A DNA stretch of 45,172 nt from Oscillospiraceae bacterium (GCA_902799075.1 CADBYZ010000003.1:1-45172); one strand, 5' to 3'; positions 1 to 7,492 are shown, counted from the stretch's first letter. Notes: generated by a model from the sequence alone, not told the origin. Numbers and translations are program-made.

Positions 1-1
1 G

Positions 2-97
2 GTCCAGCCCTGGATGCAGCCCATCTTCAAGTACTTCGTCCCCATCTGCGTCGGGGCCCTGTACATCTACGGCCTCGCCACCTTCGGCTGGAAATAA
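2..97 (+). CDS. C-terminal end of a membrane transporter, possibly a sodium:neurotransmitter symporter family protein (partial)
   Basis: Only the last 31 codons lie in the window; the gene starts upstream of base 1. The readable end is hydrophobic, with a short KYFVP segment followed by one membrane-spanning stretch and a TAA stop at 95-97. A tryptophan-rich linker, then K-Y-x-x-P and a final helix is how many bacterial NSS/SNF-family symporters end, so that is the best guess, but too little is visible to be sure. A strong intrinsic terminator follows within 15 bases, so this is the last gene of its transcript. Confidence 0.5.
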   Translation, partial: VQPWMQPIFKYFVPICVGALYIYGLATFGWK

Positions 98-110
98 ACG
101 ATCATATGCC

Positions 111-152
111 AAAAAAGATGATCTGTACCGTTTGGCACAGATCATCTTTTTT
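111..152 (+). terminator. Intrinsic terminator after the transporter tail
   Basis: A perfect 16-bp inverted repeat (111-126 with 137-152) beginning with six A and ending with six T. The symmetry means it could work in both directions. It ends the upstream transporter transcript. Confidence 0.85.
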
Positions 153-163
153 GTTAAAAGTAC

Positions 164-192
164 TTTCAATATTGGTACTTTTGTAGTATAGT
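164..192 (+). promoter_or_regulatory. Weak candidate promoter for the VTT-domain gene
   Basis: TTTCAA at 164-169, a 17-base spacer and TATAGT at 187-192. The -35 is poor; the -10 is good. It lies 48 bases upstream of the start codon at 241. Confidence 0.35.
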
Positions 193-240
193 GATTCTTG
201 TATCGCACCGGAAATCTGACGGGCGTGCAACGGAGGCTGT

Positions 241-939
241 ATGAAACCTTTTCAGTTCGGGAAAAAGCAAAAGCTCCTGTGGGGGCTGTTTCTGCTGTGT
301 GCGTGGGGAACGGTGATTCTCCTTTTCTCCAGGCACCATGGCGGCTTTACGGCCAAGGAGCTTGCAAACTATAAGCCGGATAATTCCTTTCTGTCATGCC
401 TTGTGATGCTGGGGCTGTTCGCACTCAAGAGCGTGGATTTTCTCATGCACTCCGGCGTCCTCTATGCCGCCTCCGGGATCATGTTCCCACTGCCGGCGGC
501 GCTGCTGCTCAATACCGTAGGCATCATGATCACCGTGACGCCGACCTATTTTCTCGGCAGAATCTGGGGACCGCCCGTCATTGAGACACTGTGCCGCAAA
601 TATCCAAAGCTGCGCATCATTGCGGACGATCAGAAAGGCGGAAGCCTAGCGGTGGCGATCCTGCATCGCACGGTAGGGCTCCCCATCCAGGTCGGCAGCG
701 TGTACATGGGCGCCGCAAATTACCGCTTCGGGCGCTTTCTCCTGGGCTCGGTGCTCGGCCTGCTGCCGGTGATGATCCCCTATACGATCATGGGCGAAAA
801 CGCGGGCAAGCCCGGCTCCCCCGCCTTTGTCATTGCGCTTGCGACCGAAATCCTTCTGCATTTCAGCTCGGTCCTGATCTTTGCCGTCATTGCCAAACGG
901 CGCTTGTCAGATAGTTCGGCTGCGATAGACAAAGCGTAA
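241..939 (+). CDS. TVP38/TMEM64 (VTT domain, DedA-like) membrane protein
   Basis: A 232-residue polytopic membrane protein. After an N-terminal helix (about residues 12-30) there are hydrophobic segments near 50-110, an amphipathic stretch containing the G-R-x-W-G region near 105-110, and more helices near 160-220. The order of a hydrophobic block, a charged middle (KYPKLRIIADDQKGG) and a re-entrant glycine-rich block matches the VTT domain of TVP38/TMEM64 and DedA proteins. These are inner-membrane proteins linked to lipid flipping and membrane homeostasis; no substrate can be read here. GGAGG at 232-236 fixes the ATG at 241. It stands alone between two terminators, so it is probably monocistronic. 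Confidence 0.75.
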   Translation: MKPFQFGKKQKLLWGLFLLCAWGTVILLFSRHHGGFTAKELANYKPDNSFLSCLVMLGLFALKSVDFLMHSGVLYAASGIMFPLPAALLLNTVGIMITVTPTYFLGRIWGPPVIETLCRKYPKLRIIADDQKGGSLAVAILHRTVGLPIQVGSVYMGAANYRFGRFLLGSVLGLLPVMIPYTIMGENAGKPGSPAFVIALATEILLHFSSVLIFAVIAKRRLSDSSAAIDKA

Positions 940-944
940 ACAAT

Positions 945-980
945 GGGGCTGTCTCATTTAGAGACAGCCCCTCAATTTTT
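945..980 (+). terminator. Intrinsic terminator between convergent genes
   Basis: An 11-bp perfect stem (945-955 with 961-971), loop ATTTA, followed by TCAATTTTT. It terminates the VTT-domain gene. It sits just beyond the stop of the convergent gene ending at 979, but on that strand the T-tract is weak. Confidence 0.85.
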
Positions 981-2628
981 ATTTGCCCATTTTATAGCGC
1001 AGACTGCTGCGCAGGGACTCACTTGTGATGCGGATGGTATTGAGCACCGACGCGATGGCGGCGGCAAAGTCGATGACCACCGCAAGCCAGAGGTTGCAGT
1101 AACCGATGATGCTGAGGAAGATCAGGAATGCCTTGATGATGAAGACGAACAGCGCGTTTTCCACACAGATCTCCCGCATGCGCGCGGAGATGCCTTTGGC
1201 CATCGGCAGGTTGCCGACCGCGTCGGGATGTGAGATCGCATCGGCGTACCTGGCACGGCTGTTGACGCGGATGTCGATGGCCGCGTCGCTGTGCGCTTCG
1301 ATGCCGTTGGAGTAGACAAAGAGTACCGCGCCCTTGGTCTTGCGGGCAATGTCGCTGATGATGCGCAGCTTCTTCTCCGTGTCGCACTGGGCGTACATCT
1401 CCGAGAAATTCAGCATCTCGGCAAGCTCCTGGCCCGCCTCCTTGCTGTCGTCGCTGAGCAGGACACAGCGGGACACGCCGACCTTCTTCAGGTCGGGCAC
1501 CAGTCCCTCGAGATCCTGGTTCACATCGGAGGAGATGACCACCTTGCCCATCGGCCTGCCGGCCACGACCATGTAATAGGCGGTGCCGGTCTCCGTGGGA
1601 GGATCGTCAACCTGAATGCCGCGCTCTTCCAGAAGCGGTCTTGTGGCGAAGGTGACGTCGATGCCGTCGATGGAAAGCTCCATCCCGTAGCCCGGGATCT
1701 CACGGAAGTCCTTGATCACGTCCAGCTTGTAGTCGTGGTCGTATACGGCGGAAATGGCGTTGGCGACGGGCTGCTCGGAGTAGTACACGGCGTGGGCCAC
1801 GAAGTTGAGGAAGGTATCGTAATCCAGAACATCGGAGTGCATGGCGATGATGCGGGGGCATTCCTCGGCAAAGATACCGTTTTTGTCAAACACCGCGGCG
1901 GACACATCGGCCATGGCCTCAAGCGGGGCGGCGCTGCCGAAGACAATGCCGTGCCTTGCGCTCTGGCACATGCCCACGGCCGCGGCCAGCGGGAAGGACA
2001 CCACGACGGAAGCGGGCGTCGCCGCGAGCATCATGACAAGCGCGCGGTGGATGGAGATTGAGAAGCTCATGCTGGTAACGACGGGCATGGCAATCGCGTA
2101 AATCACGGCCAGCAGCATCGCGATTTTCAGGATCAGCCCGGCGCTGCTGCTCATCACCTGCCGGAGGGACATGGCGGTCTTTTCCTCGTCGGCGATTAGC
2201 TCACGCATATGTGCGATGACTCCGGTGTCCTGATCCTGTACAAGATCCAGTGCTGCCTTCCGGGTATGTTCCCGCGCGTATTTGAGCAGCAACATGCCGA
2301 TCTGATACAGCAGGACGAGCGCCGCGCCCTCGACGCCGAAGCCGATGAAGAAGGCCAGCACCGCCGTTATACCCACGATCAGGGGCGTTGCCGTATAGTC
2401 GCCGCCCTCGACCGCCTCGACCGCATTCATGAGGATGTCATATCCGGCGAGTACCGAGGCCAGCACCAGAAGCAGGATATGGGCAAAGTCCGGCATGTCG
2501 ATGATCAGCGACAGGGCGAAGATCACGCACGCGATGACGAGTCTGATAACCAGAGAATTGTTAAGTGTGGCGGAAAGCTTTGCCGTATCTATCTTTGGCG
2601 GCGTCGGTTTTACATGTTTCTGGGGCAT
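979..2628 (-). CDS. Degenerate P1B-type (heavy-metal) ATPase-like membrane protein
   Basis: 549 residues with the plan of a CadA/ZntA metal-transporting ATPase but with its active site dismantled. Membrane helices occupy about 25-65, 80-115 and 162-215. The metal-binding CPC of the transport helix is replaced by ATPAS (203-207). The phosphorylation motif DKTGT is DKNGI (D248 kept, T lost). The SEHP nucleotide motif is SEQP (284-287), the TGD motif is LSDDS (391-395), and the GDGxNDxPAL hinge is SNGIEAHSDAAI (440-451). Only about 45 residues separate the helices where the roughly 130-residue actuator domain with TGES belongs, so that domain is missing. The frame is intact and the ribosome site is strong (GGAGGTGG, 2632-2639), so it looks like a maintained pseudoenzyme. 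It follows fba by 29 bases and is probably co-transcribed. Confidence 0.8.
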   Translation of the reverse strand: MPQKHVKPTPPKIDTAKLSATLNNSLVIRLVIACVIFALSLIIDMPDFAHILLLVLASVLAGYDILMNAVEAVEGGDYTATPLIVGITAVLAFFIGFGVEGAALVLLYQIGMLLLKYAREHTRKAALDLVQDQDTGVIAHMRELIADEEKTAMSLRQVMSSSAGLILKIAMLLAVIYAIAMPVVTSMSFSISIHRALVMMLAATPASVVVSFPLAAAVGMCQSARHGIVFGSAAPLEAMADVSAAVFDKNGIFAEECPRIIAMHSDVLDYDTFLNFVAHAVYYSEQPVANAISAVYDHDYKLDVIKDFREIPGYGMELSIDGIDVTFATRPLLEERGIQVDDPPTETGTAYYMVVAGRPMGKVVISSDVNQDLEGLVPDLKKVGVSRCVLLSDDSKEAGQELAEMLNFSEMYAQCDTEKKLRIISDIARKTKGAVLFVYSNGIEAHSDAAIDIRVNSRARYADAISHPDAVGNLPMAKGISARMREICVENALFVFIIKAFLIFLSIIGYCNLWLAVVIDFAAAIASVLNTIRITSESLRSSLRYKMGK

Positions 2629-2657
2629 TCTGCCACCTCCCTGACGATCTCAGAAAA

Positions 2658-3626
2658 TCAGGCCTTGCCGTCGGAGCCCAGAACGTGGACGATCTTGTGG
2701 GCGACCATATCCTTCACTGCCTGACGCGCGGGCTTGAGGTACTGGCGCGGATCAAAGTGATCGGGATGCTCGGCAAAGTACTTGCGGATGTTGCCGGTCA
2801 TGGCCAGACGGATATCGGAGTCGATGTTGATCTTGCAGACTGCCAGCTTTGCGGCCTCGCGCAGCTGATCCTCGGGGATGCCGATGGCATCGGGCATGTT
2901 GCCGCCGTACTGGTTGACCATCTTGACGAACTCCTGGGGAACGGAGGAGGAGCCGTGCAGAACGATCGGGAAGCCGGGCAGGCGCTTGATGCACTCATGC
3001 AGAACGTCGAAGCGGAGGGGAGGCGGGACCAGAACGCCGTCGGCGTTGCGGGTGCACTGGGAGGCCTTGAACTTATATGCGCCGTGGGAGGTGCCGATGG
3101 CGATGGCCAGGGAGTCGCAGCCGGTGCGGGAGACGAACTCCTCAACCTCTTCGGGGCGGGTGTAGCTCTCGTGGCCGTGCTCGACAGAGACCTCATCCTC
3201 AACACCGGCGAGGGTGCCGAGCTCGGCCTCGACGACGACACCGTGATCGTGGGCGTACTCGACGACCTTACGGGTCAGGGCGATGTTCTCGTCAAAGGGC
3301 TTGGAGGAGGCGTCGATCATGACGGAGGTGAAGCCGCCGTCGATGCAGGACTTGCACAGCTCGAAGGTATCGCCGTGGTCCAGATGCAGGGCGATGGGGA
3401 TCTCGGGATTCTCGATGATGGCAGCCTCGACCAGCTTCACGAGGTAGGTGTGGTTCGCGTAGGCGCGGGCGCCCTTGGACACCTGGAGGATGACGGGGCT
3501 CTTGAGCTCGCCGGCAGCTTCGGTGATGCCCTGGACGATTTCCATGTTGTTGACGTTGAAGGCGCCGACGGCATAACCGCCGTTGTAGGCTTTCGCAAAC
3601 ATTTCCTTGGTTGTTACGAGAGGCAT
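2658..3626 (-). CDS. fba: Class II fructose-bisphosphate aldolase
   Basis: 322 residues. It cleaves fructose 1,6-bisphosphate to dihydroxyacetone phosphate and glyceraldehyde 3-phosphate in the cytoplasm, using zinc. Visible family motifs in order are the N-terminal GAFNVNN, the zinc-binding HLDHGD, MIDASSKPFDENI, the VEAELGTLAG loop, GTSHGAYK, LHGSSSVP and the phosphate-binding KINIDSDIR near the C-terminus. The start is set at 3626 (MPLVTTKEM) because AAAGGAG lies at 3637-3643; a longer frame to 3674 has no ribosome site. A good promoter lies at 3693-3721. It diverges from the PPi-phosphofructokinase gene, so two consecutive glycolytic steps share one 147-bp control region. The degenerate P1B-ATPase gene follows on the same strand. 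Confidence 0.95.
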   Translation of the reverse strand: MPLVTTKEMFAKAYNGGYAVGAFNVNNMEIVQGITEAAGELKSPVILQVSKGARAYANHTYLVKLVEAAIIENPEIPIALHLDHGDTFELCKSCIDGGFTSVMIDASSKPFDENIALTRKVVEYAHDHGVVVEAELGTLAGVEDEVSVEHGHESYTRPEEVEEFVSRTGCDSLAIAIGTSHGAYKFKASQCTRNADGVLVPPPLRFDVLHECIKRLPGFPIVLHGSSSVPQEFVKMVNQYGGNMPDAIGIPEDQLREAAKLAVCKINIDSDIRLAMTGNIRKYFAEHPDHFDPRQYLKPARQAVKDMVAHKIVHVLGSDGKA

Positions 3627-3692
3627 AATACAAAATCTCCTTTGTTTTTCTAAAAATTTGTACAAAAAGCACATTTACAAATTTTCGTTAAT

Positions 3693-3721
3693 ATTATATC
3701 CTCAATCCAGCGCATAATCAA
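3693..3721 (-). promoter_or_regulatory. Promoter of fba
   Basis: Reading leftward: -35 TTGATT (3716-3721), 17-base spacer, -10 TATAAT (3693-3698). Transcription should begin near 3686, giving a leader of about 60 bases. Confidence 0.75.
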
Positions 3722-3723
3722 TA

Positions 3724-3751
3724 TGGACTTTCTACAAAAACAAAATATTTT
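3724..3751 (+). promoter_or_regulatory. Candidate promoter of the PPi-phosphofructokinase gene
   Basis: TGGACT (3724-3729), 16-base spacer, TATTTT (3746-3751), four of six matches in each box. It lies back to back with the fba promoter. Confidence 0.4.
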
Positions 3752-3773
3752 TTAAGTAACTGGAGGAATAAAA

Positions 3774-5015
3774 ATGTCAGAGAAGTTAATCGGCTCCTGC
3801 ATCTTCGGTCAGTCCGGCGGTCCCACCGCGGTCATCAACGCCAGTGCCTACGGCGTTATCCGCGCCGCGCTCGACGCTGAGGAGATCACCAAGGTCTACG
3901 GCGCCAGCCACGGCATCAAGGGCGTTCTGGATGACAAGCTCTTCGTCATGGACGAGGAAGACCCCGAAGAGCTCAAGCTTCTGCTTCACACCCCGTCTTC
4001 CGAGCTCGGCTCCTGCCGCTATAAAATCGCCGACCCCGAGGTCGACGACACCGACTACAAGCGCATCCTCGAGATCTTCAAGAAATACAATGTCCGCTAT
4101 TTCTTCTATAACGGCGGCAATGACTCCATGGACACCTGCAACAAGATCAGCCGCTACATGGAGTCCGTCGGCTACGCCTGCCACGTGATGGGCGTTCCCA
4201 AGACCATCGACAACGACCTCTTCGGCACCGACCACTGCCCCGGCTTTGCCAGCGCCGCCAAGTACATCGCCACCTCCTGCATGGAGATCAACAAAGACGC
4301 CCGCGTCTATGACAGCGGCATGATCACCGTTGTGGAGATCATGGGCCGTCACGCAGGCTGGCTCGCCGCCAGCGCCGCCCTCGCCACCGCCTACGGCTCC
4401 GGCCCCGACCTTGTGTACCTGCCCGAGCTCGACTTCGACATGGACAAGTTTCTGGCCGATGTGGTGCGCATCTATAAGGAAAACGGCAAGTGCTTCATCG
4501 CCGTGTCCGAGGGCATCCACTATGCCGACGGCAGCTTCGTGTCCGAGGCCAAGACCTCCGCGACCGACGGCTTCGGCCATGCCCAGTTGGGCGGCCTTGC
4601 CACCATGCTCGCCGAGATCATCAAGGCCCACACCGGCGCCAAGGTCCGCGGCATCGAGCTGAGCCTGCTTCAGCGCTGCGGCGCGCACCTTGCTTCCGCC
4701 ACCGATGTGGAGGAAGCCTGCACCGCCGGTATGGAAGCGGTCAGAAACGCCGTCAACGGCGTGTCCGGCAAGATGGTTGCCTTTGAGCGCGAGATGATCG
4801 ACGGCAAGTACCACTGCAAGTATGTGCTGCTGCCCCTGTCTTCCGTGGCAAACTACGAGAAGAAGGTCCCGCTGGAGTGGATCAATGAAAACGGCAACGG
4901 CCTCAAGCAGGAGTTCATCGACTACGTGCTGCCCCTTATCCAGGGTGAGCCCGAGCTTCCGCGTGTTGATTCCCTGCCCCGCTACGCCAAGCTCAAGAAG
5001 GTCCTGGCAAAGTAA
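3774..5015 (+). CDS. pfp: Pyrophosphate-dependent 6-phosphofructokinase
   Basis: 413 residues. It phosphorylates fructose 6-phosphate to fructose 1,6-bisphosphate; the phosphoryl donor is read as pyrophosphate from two diagnostic motifs. The glycine loop is GGNDS rather than the GGDGS of ATP enzymes, and the next loop is PKTIDND with lysine in place of glycine. Other family signatures are FGQSGGPTAVINAS at the N-terminus and the MGRHAGW substrate motif near residue 190. The length suits the single-subunit PPi-PFK/ATP-PFK-like clade of Clostridia. TGGAGGA at 3761-3767 sets the ATG at 3774. It is divergent from fba, whose product uses its product, and ends in a strong terminator. PPi use makes the step reversible in principle. 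Confidence 0.92.
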   Translation: MSEKLIGSCIFGQSGGPTAVINASAYGVIRAALDAEEITKVYGASHGIKGVLDDKLFVMDEEDPEELKLLLHTPSSELGSCRYKIADPEVDDTDYKRILEIFKKYNVRYFFYNGGNDSMDTCNKISRYMESVGYACHVMGVPKTIDNDLFGTDHCPGFASAAKYIATSCMEINKDARVYDSGMITVVEIMGRHAGWLAASAALATAYGSGPDLVYLPELDFDMDKFLADVVRIYKENGKCFIAVSEGIHYADGSFVSEAKTSATDGFGHAQLGGLATMLAEIIKAHTGAKVRGIELSLLQRCGAHLASATDVEEACTAGMEAVRNAVNGVSGKMVAFEREMIDGKYHCKYVLLPLSSVANYEKKVPLEWINENGNGLKQEFIDYVLPLIQGEPELPRVDSLPRYAKLKKVLAK

Positions 5016-5028
5016 GCATAAAATTCTT

Positions 5029-5055
5029 AAAGGGTGCCGCTTTGGCACCCTTTTT
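5029..5055 (+). terminator. Intrinsic terminator of pfp
   Basis: A 10-bp stem (5029-5038 with 5044-5053), loop GCTTT, ending in a T run. Confidence 0.9.
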
Positions 5056-5077
5056 CTGTTTTAAACTCTCTATCCGG

Positions 5078-5103
5078 TCCTTCCGAGCGAAGCGAAGGAT
5101 GCC
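5078..5103. repeat. Short GAAGGA-type palindromic repeat fragment
   Basis: TCCTTC (5078-5083) pairs with GAAGGA (5094-5099) around GAGCGAAGC. The core GAGCGAAGCGAAGGAT resembles the internal part of the 140-bp hairpin repeat at 10758-10897, so this may be a remnant of the same intergenic repeat family. Confidence 0.45.
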
Positions 5104-5131
5104 AAAAGGAAACTGCTGCGTGTTCTTTTGA

Positions 5132-5160
5132 TTGCGCTGCAGGGCCGGTTCGGGTATAAT
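5132..5160 (+). promoter_or_regulatory. Promoter of the papain-like gene
   Basis: TTGCGC (5132-5137), 17-base spacer, perfect TATAAT (5155-5160). Transcription should start near 5167, only a few bases before the first usable ATG at 5171. Confidence 0.65.
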
Positions 5161-5170
5161 CACAGCGGTG

Positions 5171-5854
5171 ATGGAAATGCTCTCTTTACAGCATCCTTAT
5201 ATCGGTGTCGCGCTCCCCCATGGCGTCAGCTACGGCGGCGGGCAGCAGCATTCCCGCGACGCCACGCTCCGCCGCTGCGGCTGCGGGGTGGTCGCGGCGG
5301 CGGATCTGCTTGTCTATCTCACGCGCTGGCACAGCCACGGGGCGGTGGACTATTTTGCGGGCCTGCTCACCGACGAGCCGGTCCCTCTGCCGGTTTATGA
5401 CACCCTCCTGCGGGACCTGAGCCGCCGGGAGTTTCCGATGATCCCCTATGCGGGCATCAACGGCGTCATGCTCATGGCGGGCATGGAGCTTTTCTTCCGC
5501 CGCCACGGCATGCCCTACACCGCGCGCTGGTGCGTATCGCCGGGCAAGCTCTGGGAGCGGATCGAAGAGATGCTGCGCTCCGACATCCCGGTCATCATGT
5601 CGGTGGGACCGAACTTTCCGCTCATCTGGGGCGACAAGCGCGTGCGCTTTTACGCACACGCCCCGGCGGGCGGCTATATCCCGGCATCCGGGGCAAAGGC
5701 CCACTACTTCACGGTCACGGGCCTTGACGGCGAGTGGCTGCGCATCTCCTCCTGGGGCCGCTGCTATTATCTGAGCCGCCGGGAGTTTGAGGAATACGCA
5801 AGGCATGCCAGCACCACGATCGCAAGCAATGTCCTGCTTGTGAGACGGAAATGA
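5171..5854 (+). CDS. Papain-like / C39-like cysteine peptidase fold protein
   Basis: 227 residues, no signal peptide, so likely cytoplasmic. The sequence shows Gln25/Gln26, then CGCGVVAAAD with a likely catalytic Cys38 at the head of a helix, His178 in AHYFTVTG, and SSWG at 193-196 followed by an aromatic-rich strand. This order (oxyanion Gln, Cys, His, then xSWG) is that of papain-like folds, including C39-like peptidases, but the asparagine of papain's NSWG is serine here. Activity is therefore uncertain. The frame is open from 5132, but that start sits inside the -35 box; the ATG at 5171 (or 5177) is the first that a transcript from this promoter could carry. No clear ribosome site precedes it. 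A terminator follows directly, so the gene is monocistronic. Confidence 0.6.
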   Translation: MEMLSLQHPYIGVALPHGVSYGGGQQHSRDATLRRCGCGVVAAADLLVYLTRWHSHGAVDYFAGLLTDEPVPLPVYDTLLRDLSRREFPMIPYAGINGVMLMAGMELFFRRHGMPYTARWCVSPGKLWERIEEMLRSDIPVIMSVGPNFPLIWGDKRVRFYAHAPAGGYIPASGAKAHYFTVTGLDGEWLRISSWGRCYYLSRREFEEYARHASTTIASNVLLVRRK

Positions 5855-5857
5855 CAG

Positions 5858-5890
5858 AAAGCCTTCGGCGAAATTGCCGGAGGCTTTTTT
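5858..5890 (+). terminator. Intrinsic terminator
   Basis: A 12-bp stem with one G-U pair (5858-5869 with 5876-5887) and a T run. It ends the papain-like gene. Confidence 0.85.
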
Positions 5891-5948
5891 GCGTGCGTCT
5901 ATTATCCCAGTGCGCTTCACTCTACACTTTTCACTTTTCACTTTTTGA

Positions 5949-6644
5949 TTATAGTTTTTCCACCCCGAGCACGCCGTCGGTCTGCTCGAATTTCTGAATG
6001 ATCTTCTGCTCCATGTCCTGACGGGTGAGCAGGATGGTCAGGATCGCGCTGTAGCGGTAGCCGCCGTCCGCCTCCGCCATGCGGTTGACCTCCATGTCGT
6101 TCATGGGGATCTTCTCCGTGCGCAGCACACGCACGAGGCGCTGCACCGTTGAGGGCAGGCTGTACTCCACATAGAGGTTTACCTCCCTGCTGCGCTTGAC
6201 AAAGCGGTACTCGATGCGGATGAGCACCAGCTCCGCAAACATGACCATCAGCGTTGCGAAGATCGCGCACTCGGCATAGCCCGCGCCGCAGGCAAGGCCG
6301 ATGATCGACGCCGTCCAGAGGCCCGCCGCGGTGGTCAGGCCCTTTACGCGGTTGCTGCGGGTGACGATGATCGTGCCCGCGCCCACGAAGCTCACGCCCG
6401 CGATGACCTGGGCGCCCATACGGGAGATGTCCGTGTACAGGTGCATGACCTGGTAGAGATAAAGGTTTGTGAGGATCGTAATGGCAGAGCCCATGCAGAT
6501 GAGGATGTGCGTGCGAAAACCTGCGGAGCGGCGGCGCACCTCGCGCTCAAGGCCGATGAGCCCGCCGCACAGTACCGCCAGCACCAGCCGCGCGGTGATC
6601 GCCAGCATGTTCATTTCCCGGATGAAATCAAAGCAACGCAGCAT
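5949..6644 (-). CDS. MgtC/SapB family membrane protein (second copy)
   Basis: 231 residues. The N-terminal membrane domain has about four or five helices and the family signatures GGLIGLERE, SAGFRTHILICMGSA, RMGAQVIAGVSFVGAGTII and GLTTAAGLWTASIIGLACGAG. A soluble ACT-like C-terminal domain follows (about 150-231). MgtC proteins act in magnesium-limited survival and membrane energetics in characterised bacteria; the role here is not shown. GGGGGTG at 6650-6656 sets the ATG at 6644, 12 bases after the stop of the upstream paralogue, so the two copies form one operon. The C-terminal domains of the two paralogues have diverged more than the membrane domains. Confidence 0.9.
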   Translation of the reverse strand: MLRCFDFIREMNMLAITARLVLAVLCGGLIGLEREVRRRSAGFRTHILICMGSAITILTNLYLYQVMHLYTDISRMGAQVIAGVSFVGAGTIIVTRSNRVKGLTTAAGLWTASIIGLACGAGYAECAIFATLMVMFAELVLIRIEYRFVKRSREVNLYVEYSLPSTVQRLVRVLRTEKIPMNDMEVNRMAEADGGYRYSAILTILLTRQDMEQKIIQKFEQTDGVLGVEKL

Positions 6645-6656
6645 CGTCGCACCCCC

Positions 6657-7379
6657 TCAGACCTCGTCAATGCTCACCACGCCGTTCAGAGTGGACAGGG
6701 CTGCCACAAGCTCGGCATGGTAGAGATGGATGGGCAGGCGCATATCCAGCACCGCCGACACGCCGTCAAAGGAGTTGGGCTTGTCGCTGATCTCCACGGA
6801 GAAGATGCGGATATCCTCGCGCTTGATGTAGTTGATGATCGCGGACAGCTGCAGGATGTTTTCCGTCTCCACATACAGCATCATGTTGCGGGAGCGGTTG
6901 AGGACCAGGGTCTCGATGGCGGGCAAGACGCTGATGCTCAGCACGATGAGCAGAAAGCTCACCAGCACGCACTCGATAAAGCCCGCGCCCGCCGCAAGGC
7001 CCATGCAGGCCGAGGCCCAGAGGCCCGCCGCCGTGGTTAGGCCCGTGACCTCCAGCTTGCCGGTGACGATGACGGTCCCGGCGGCGAGAAAGCCAACGCC
7101 GCTGATGACCTGCGTACCAAGGCGCACCACATCCGTCCGGCTCTTGACCGCGTCATAGGCGTCCTTCATGAAGGAGTTGAGCATCTGATCGAGATACTGG
7201 CTCAAAATCACTGTTACCGCAGCGCCGAGCGCCACCAGCATATAGGTGCGAAAGCCCGCGGCCCGGCCCTTGCGCTCGCGCTCGAGCCCGATCACGCCCC
7301 CCATCAGCATGGCCAGCACGATCCGCAGCATCATTGACCAAAGATTCAGTTCCCGGAAGAAATGAAAGTTCAGTTCCAT
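6657..7379 (-). CDS. MgtC/SapB family membrane protein (first copy)
   Basis: 240 residues. It is the paralogue of the next gene downstream and carries the same signatures: GGVIGLERERKGRAAGFRTYML, LGTQVISGVGFLAAGTVIV and GLTTAAGLWASACMGLAAGAG. A soluble C-terminal domain follows from about residue 165. The loop after the second helix is longer than in the other copy. The start is placed at 7379 (MELNFHFF), with GAGGG a few bases upstream; the frame is open to 7505, but that would overlap the promoter and the leader hairpins. An attenuator-like hairpin with a T run ends about 20 bases before the start codon, which suggests conditional readthrough. Confidence 0.88.
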   Translation of the reverse strand: MELNFHFFRELNLWSMMLRIVLAMLMGGVIGLERERKGRAAGFRTYMLVALGAAVTVILSQYLDQMLNSFMKDAYDAVKSRTDVVRLGTQVISGVGFLAAGTVIVTGKLEVTGLTTAAGLWASACMGLAAGAGFIECVLVSFLLIVLSISVLPAIETLVLNRSRNMMLYVETENILQLSAIINYIKREDIRIFSVEISDKPNSFDGVSAVLDMRLPIHLYHAELVAALSTLNGVVSIDEV

Positions 7380-7395
7380 GTTTGCCCTCAAATGT

Positions 7396-7455
7396 AAAAA
7401 CGGAGCGTCGAGCAGCTCAACGCTCCGCAGACACGAATACCGTTTTCTGTATCTG
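7396..7455 (-). promoter_or_regulatory. Attenuator-like 5' leader of the mgtC pair
   Basis: Reading leftward there are two consecutive hairpins. The first is a 7-bp stem (7449-7455 with 7428-7434). It is followed at once by a 12-bp stem (7416-7427 with 7401-7412, one G-U pair) with a three-base loop and a run of five T (7396-7400). The second is a complete intrinsic terminator placed between the promoter and the ribosome site of the gene, the layout of a transcription attenuator. A simple terminator for the upstream HAD gene is the alternative. Confidence 0.6.
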
Positions 7456-7464
7456 ATGGATAGC

Positions 7465-7492
7465 ATTATATCATTTGACAATCGAAAAACAA
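7465..7492 (-). promoter_or_regulatory. Promoter of the mgtC pair
   Basis: TTGTTT (7487-7492), 16-base spacer, perfect TATAAT (7465-7470) with an extended TGA in front. It lies upstream of the leader terminator and downstream of the HAD gene stop. Confidence 0.65.

Noticed and set aside
3786-5048. A 420-residue frame opposite pfp
   Set aside because: Mirror frame of a GC-rich gene, rich in Gly, Val, Ala, His and Asp, with no domain and no start signals.
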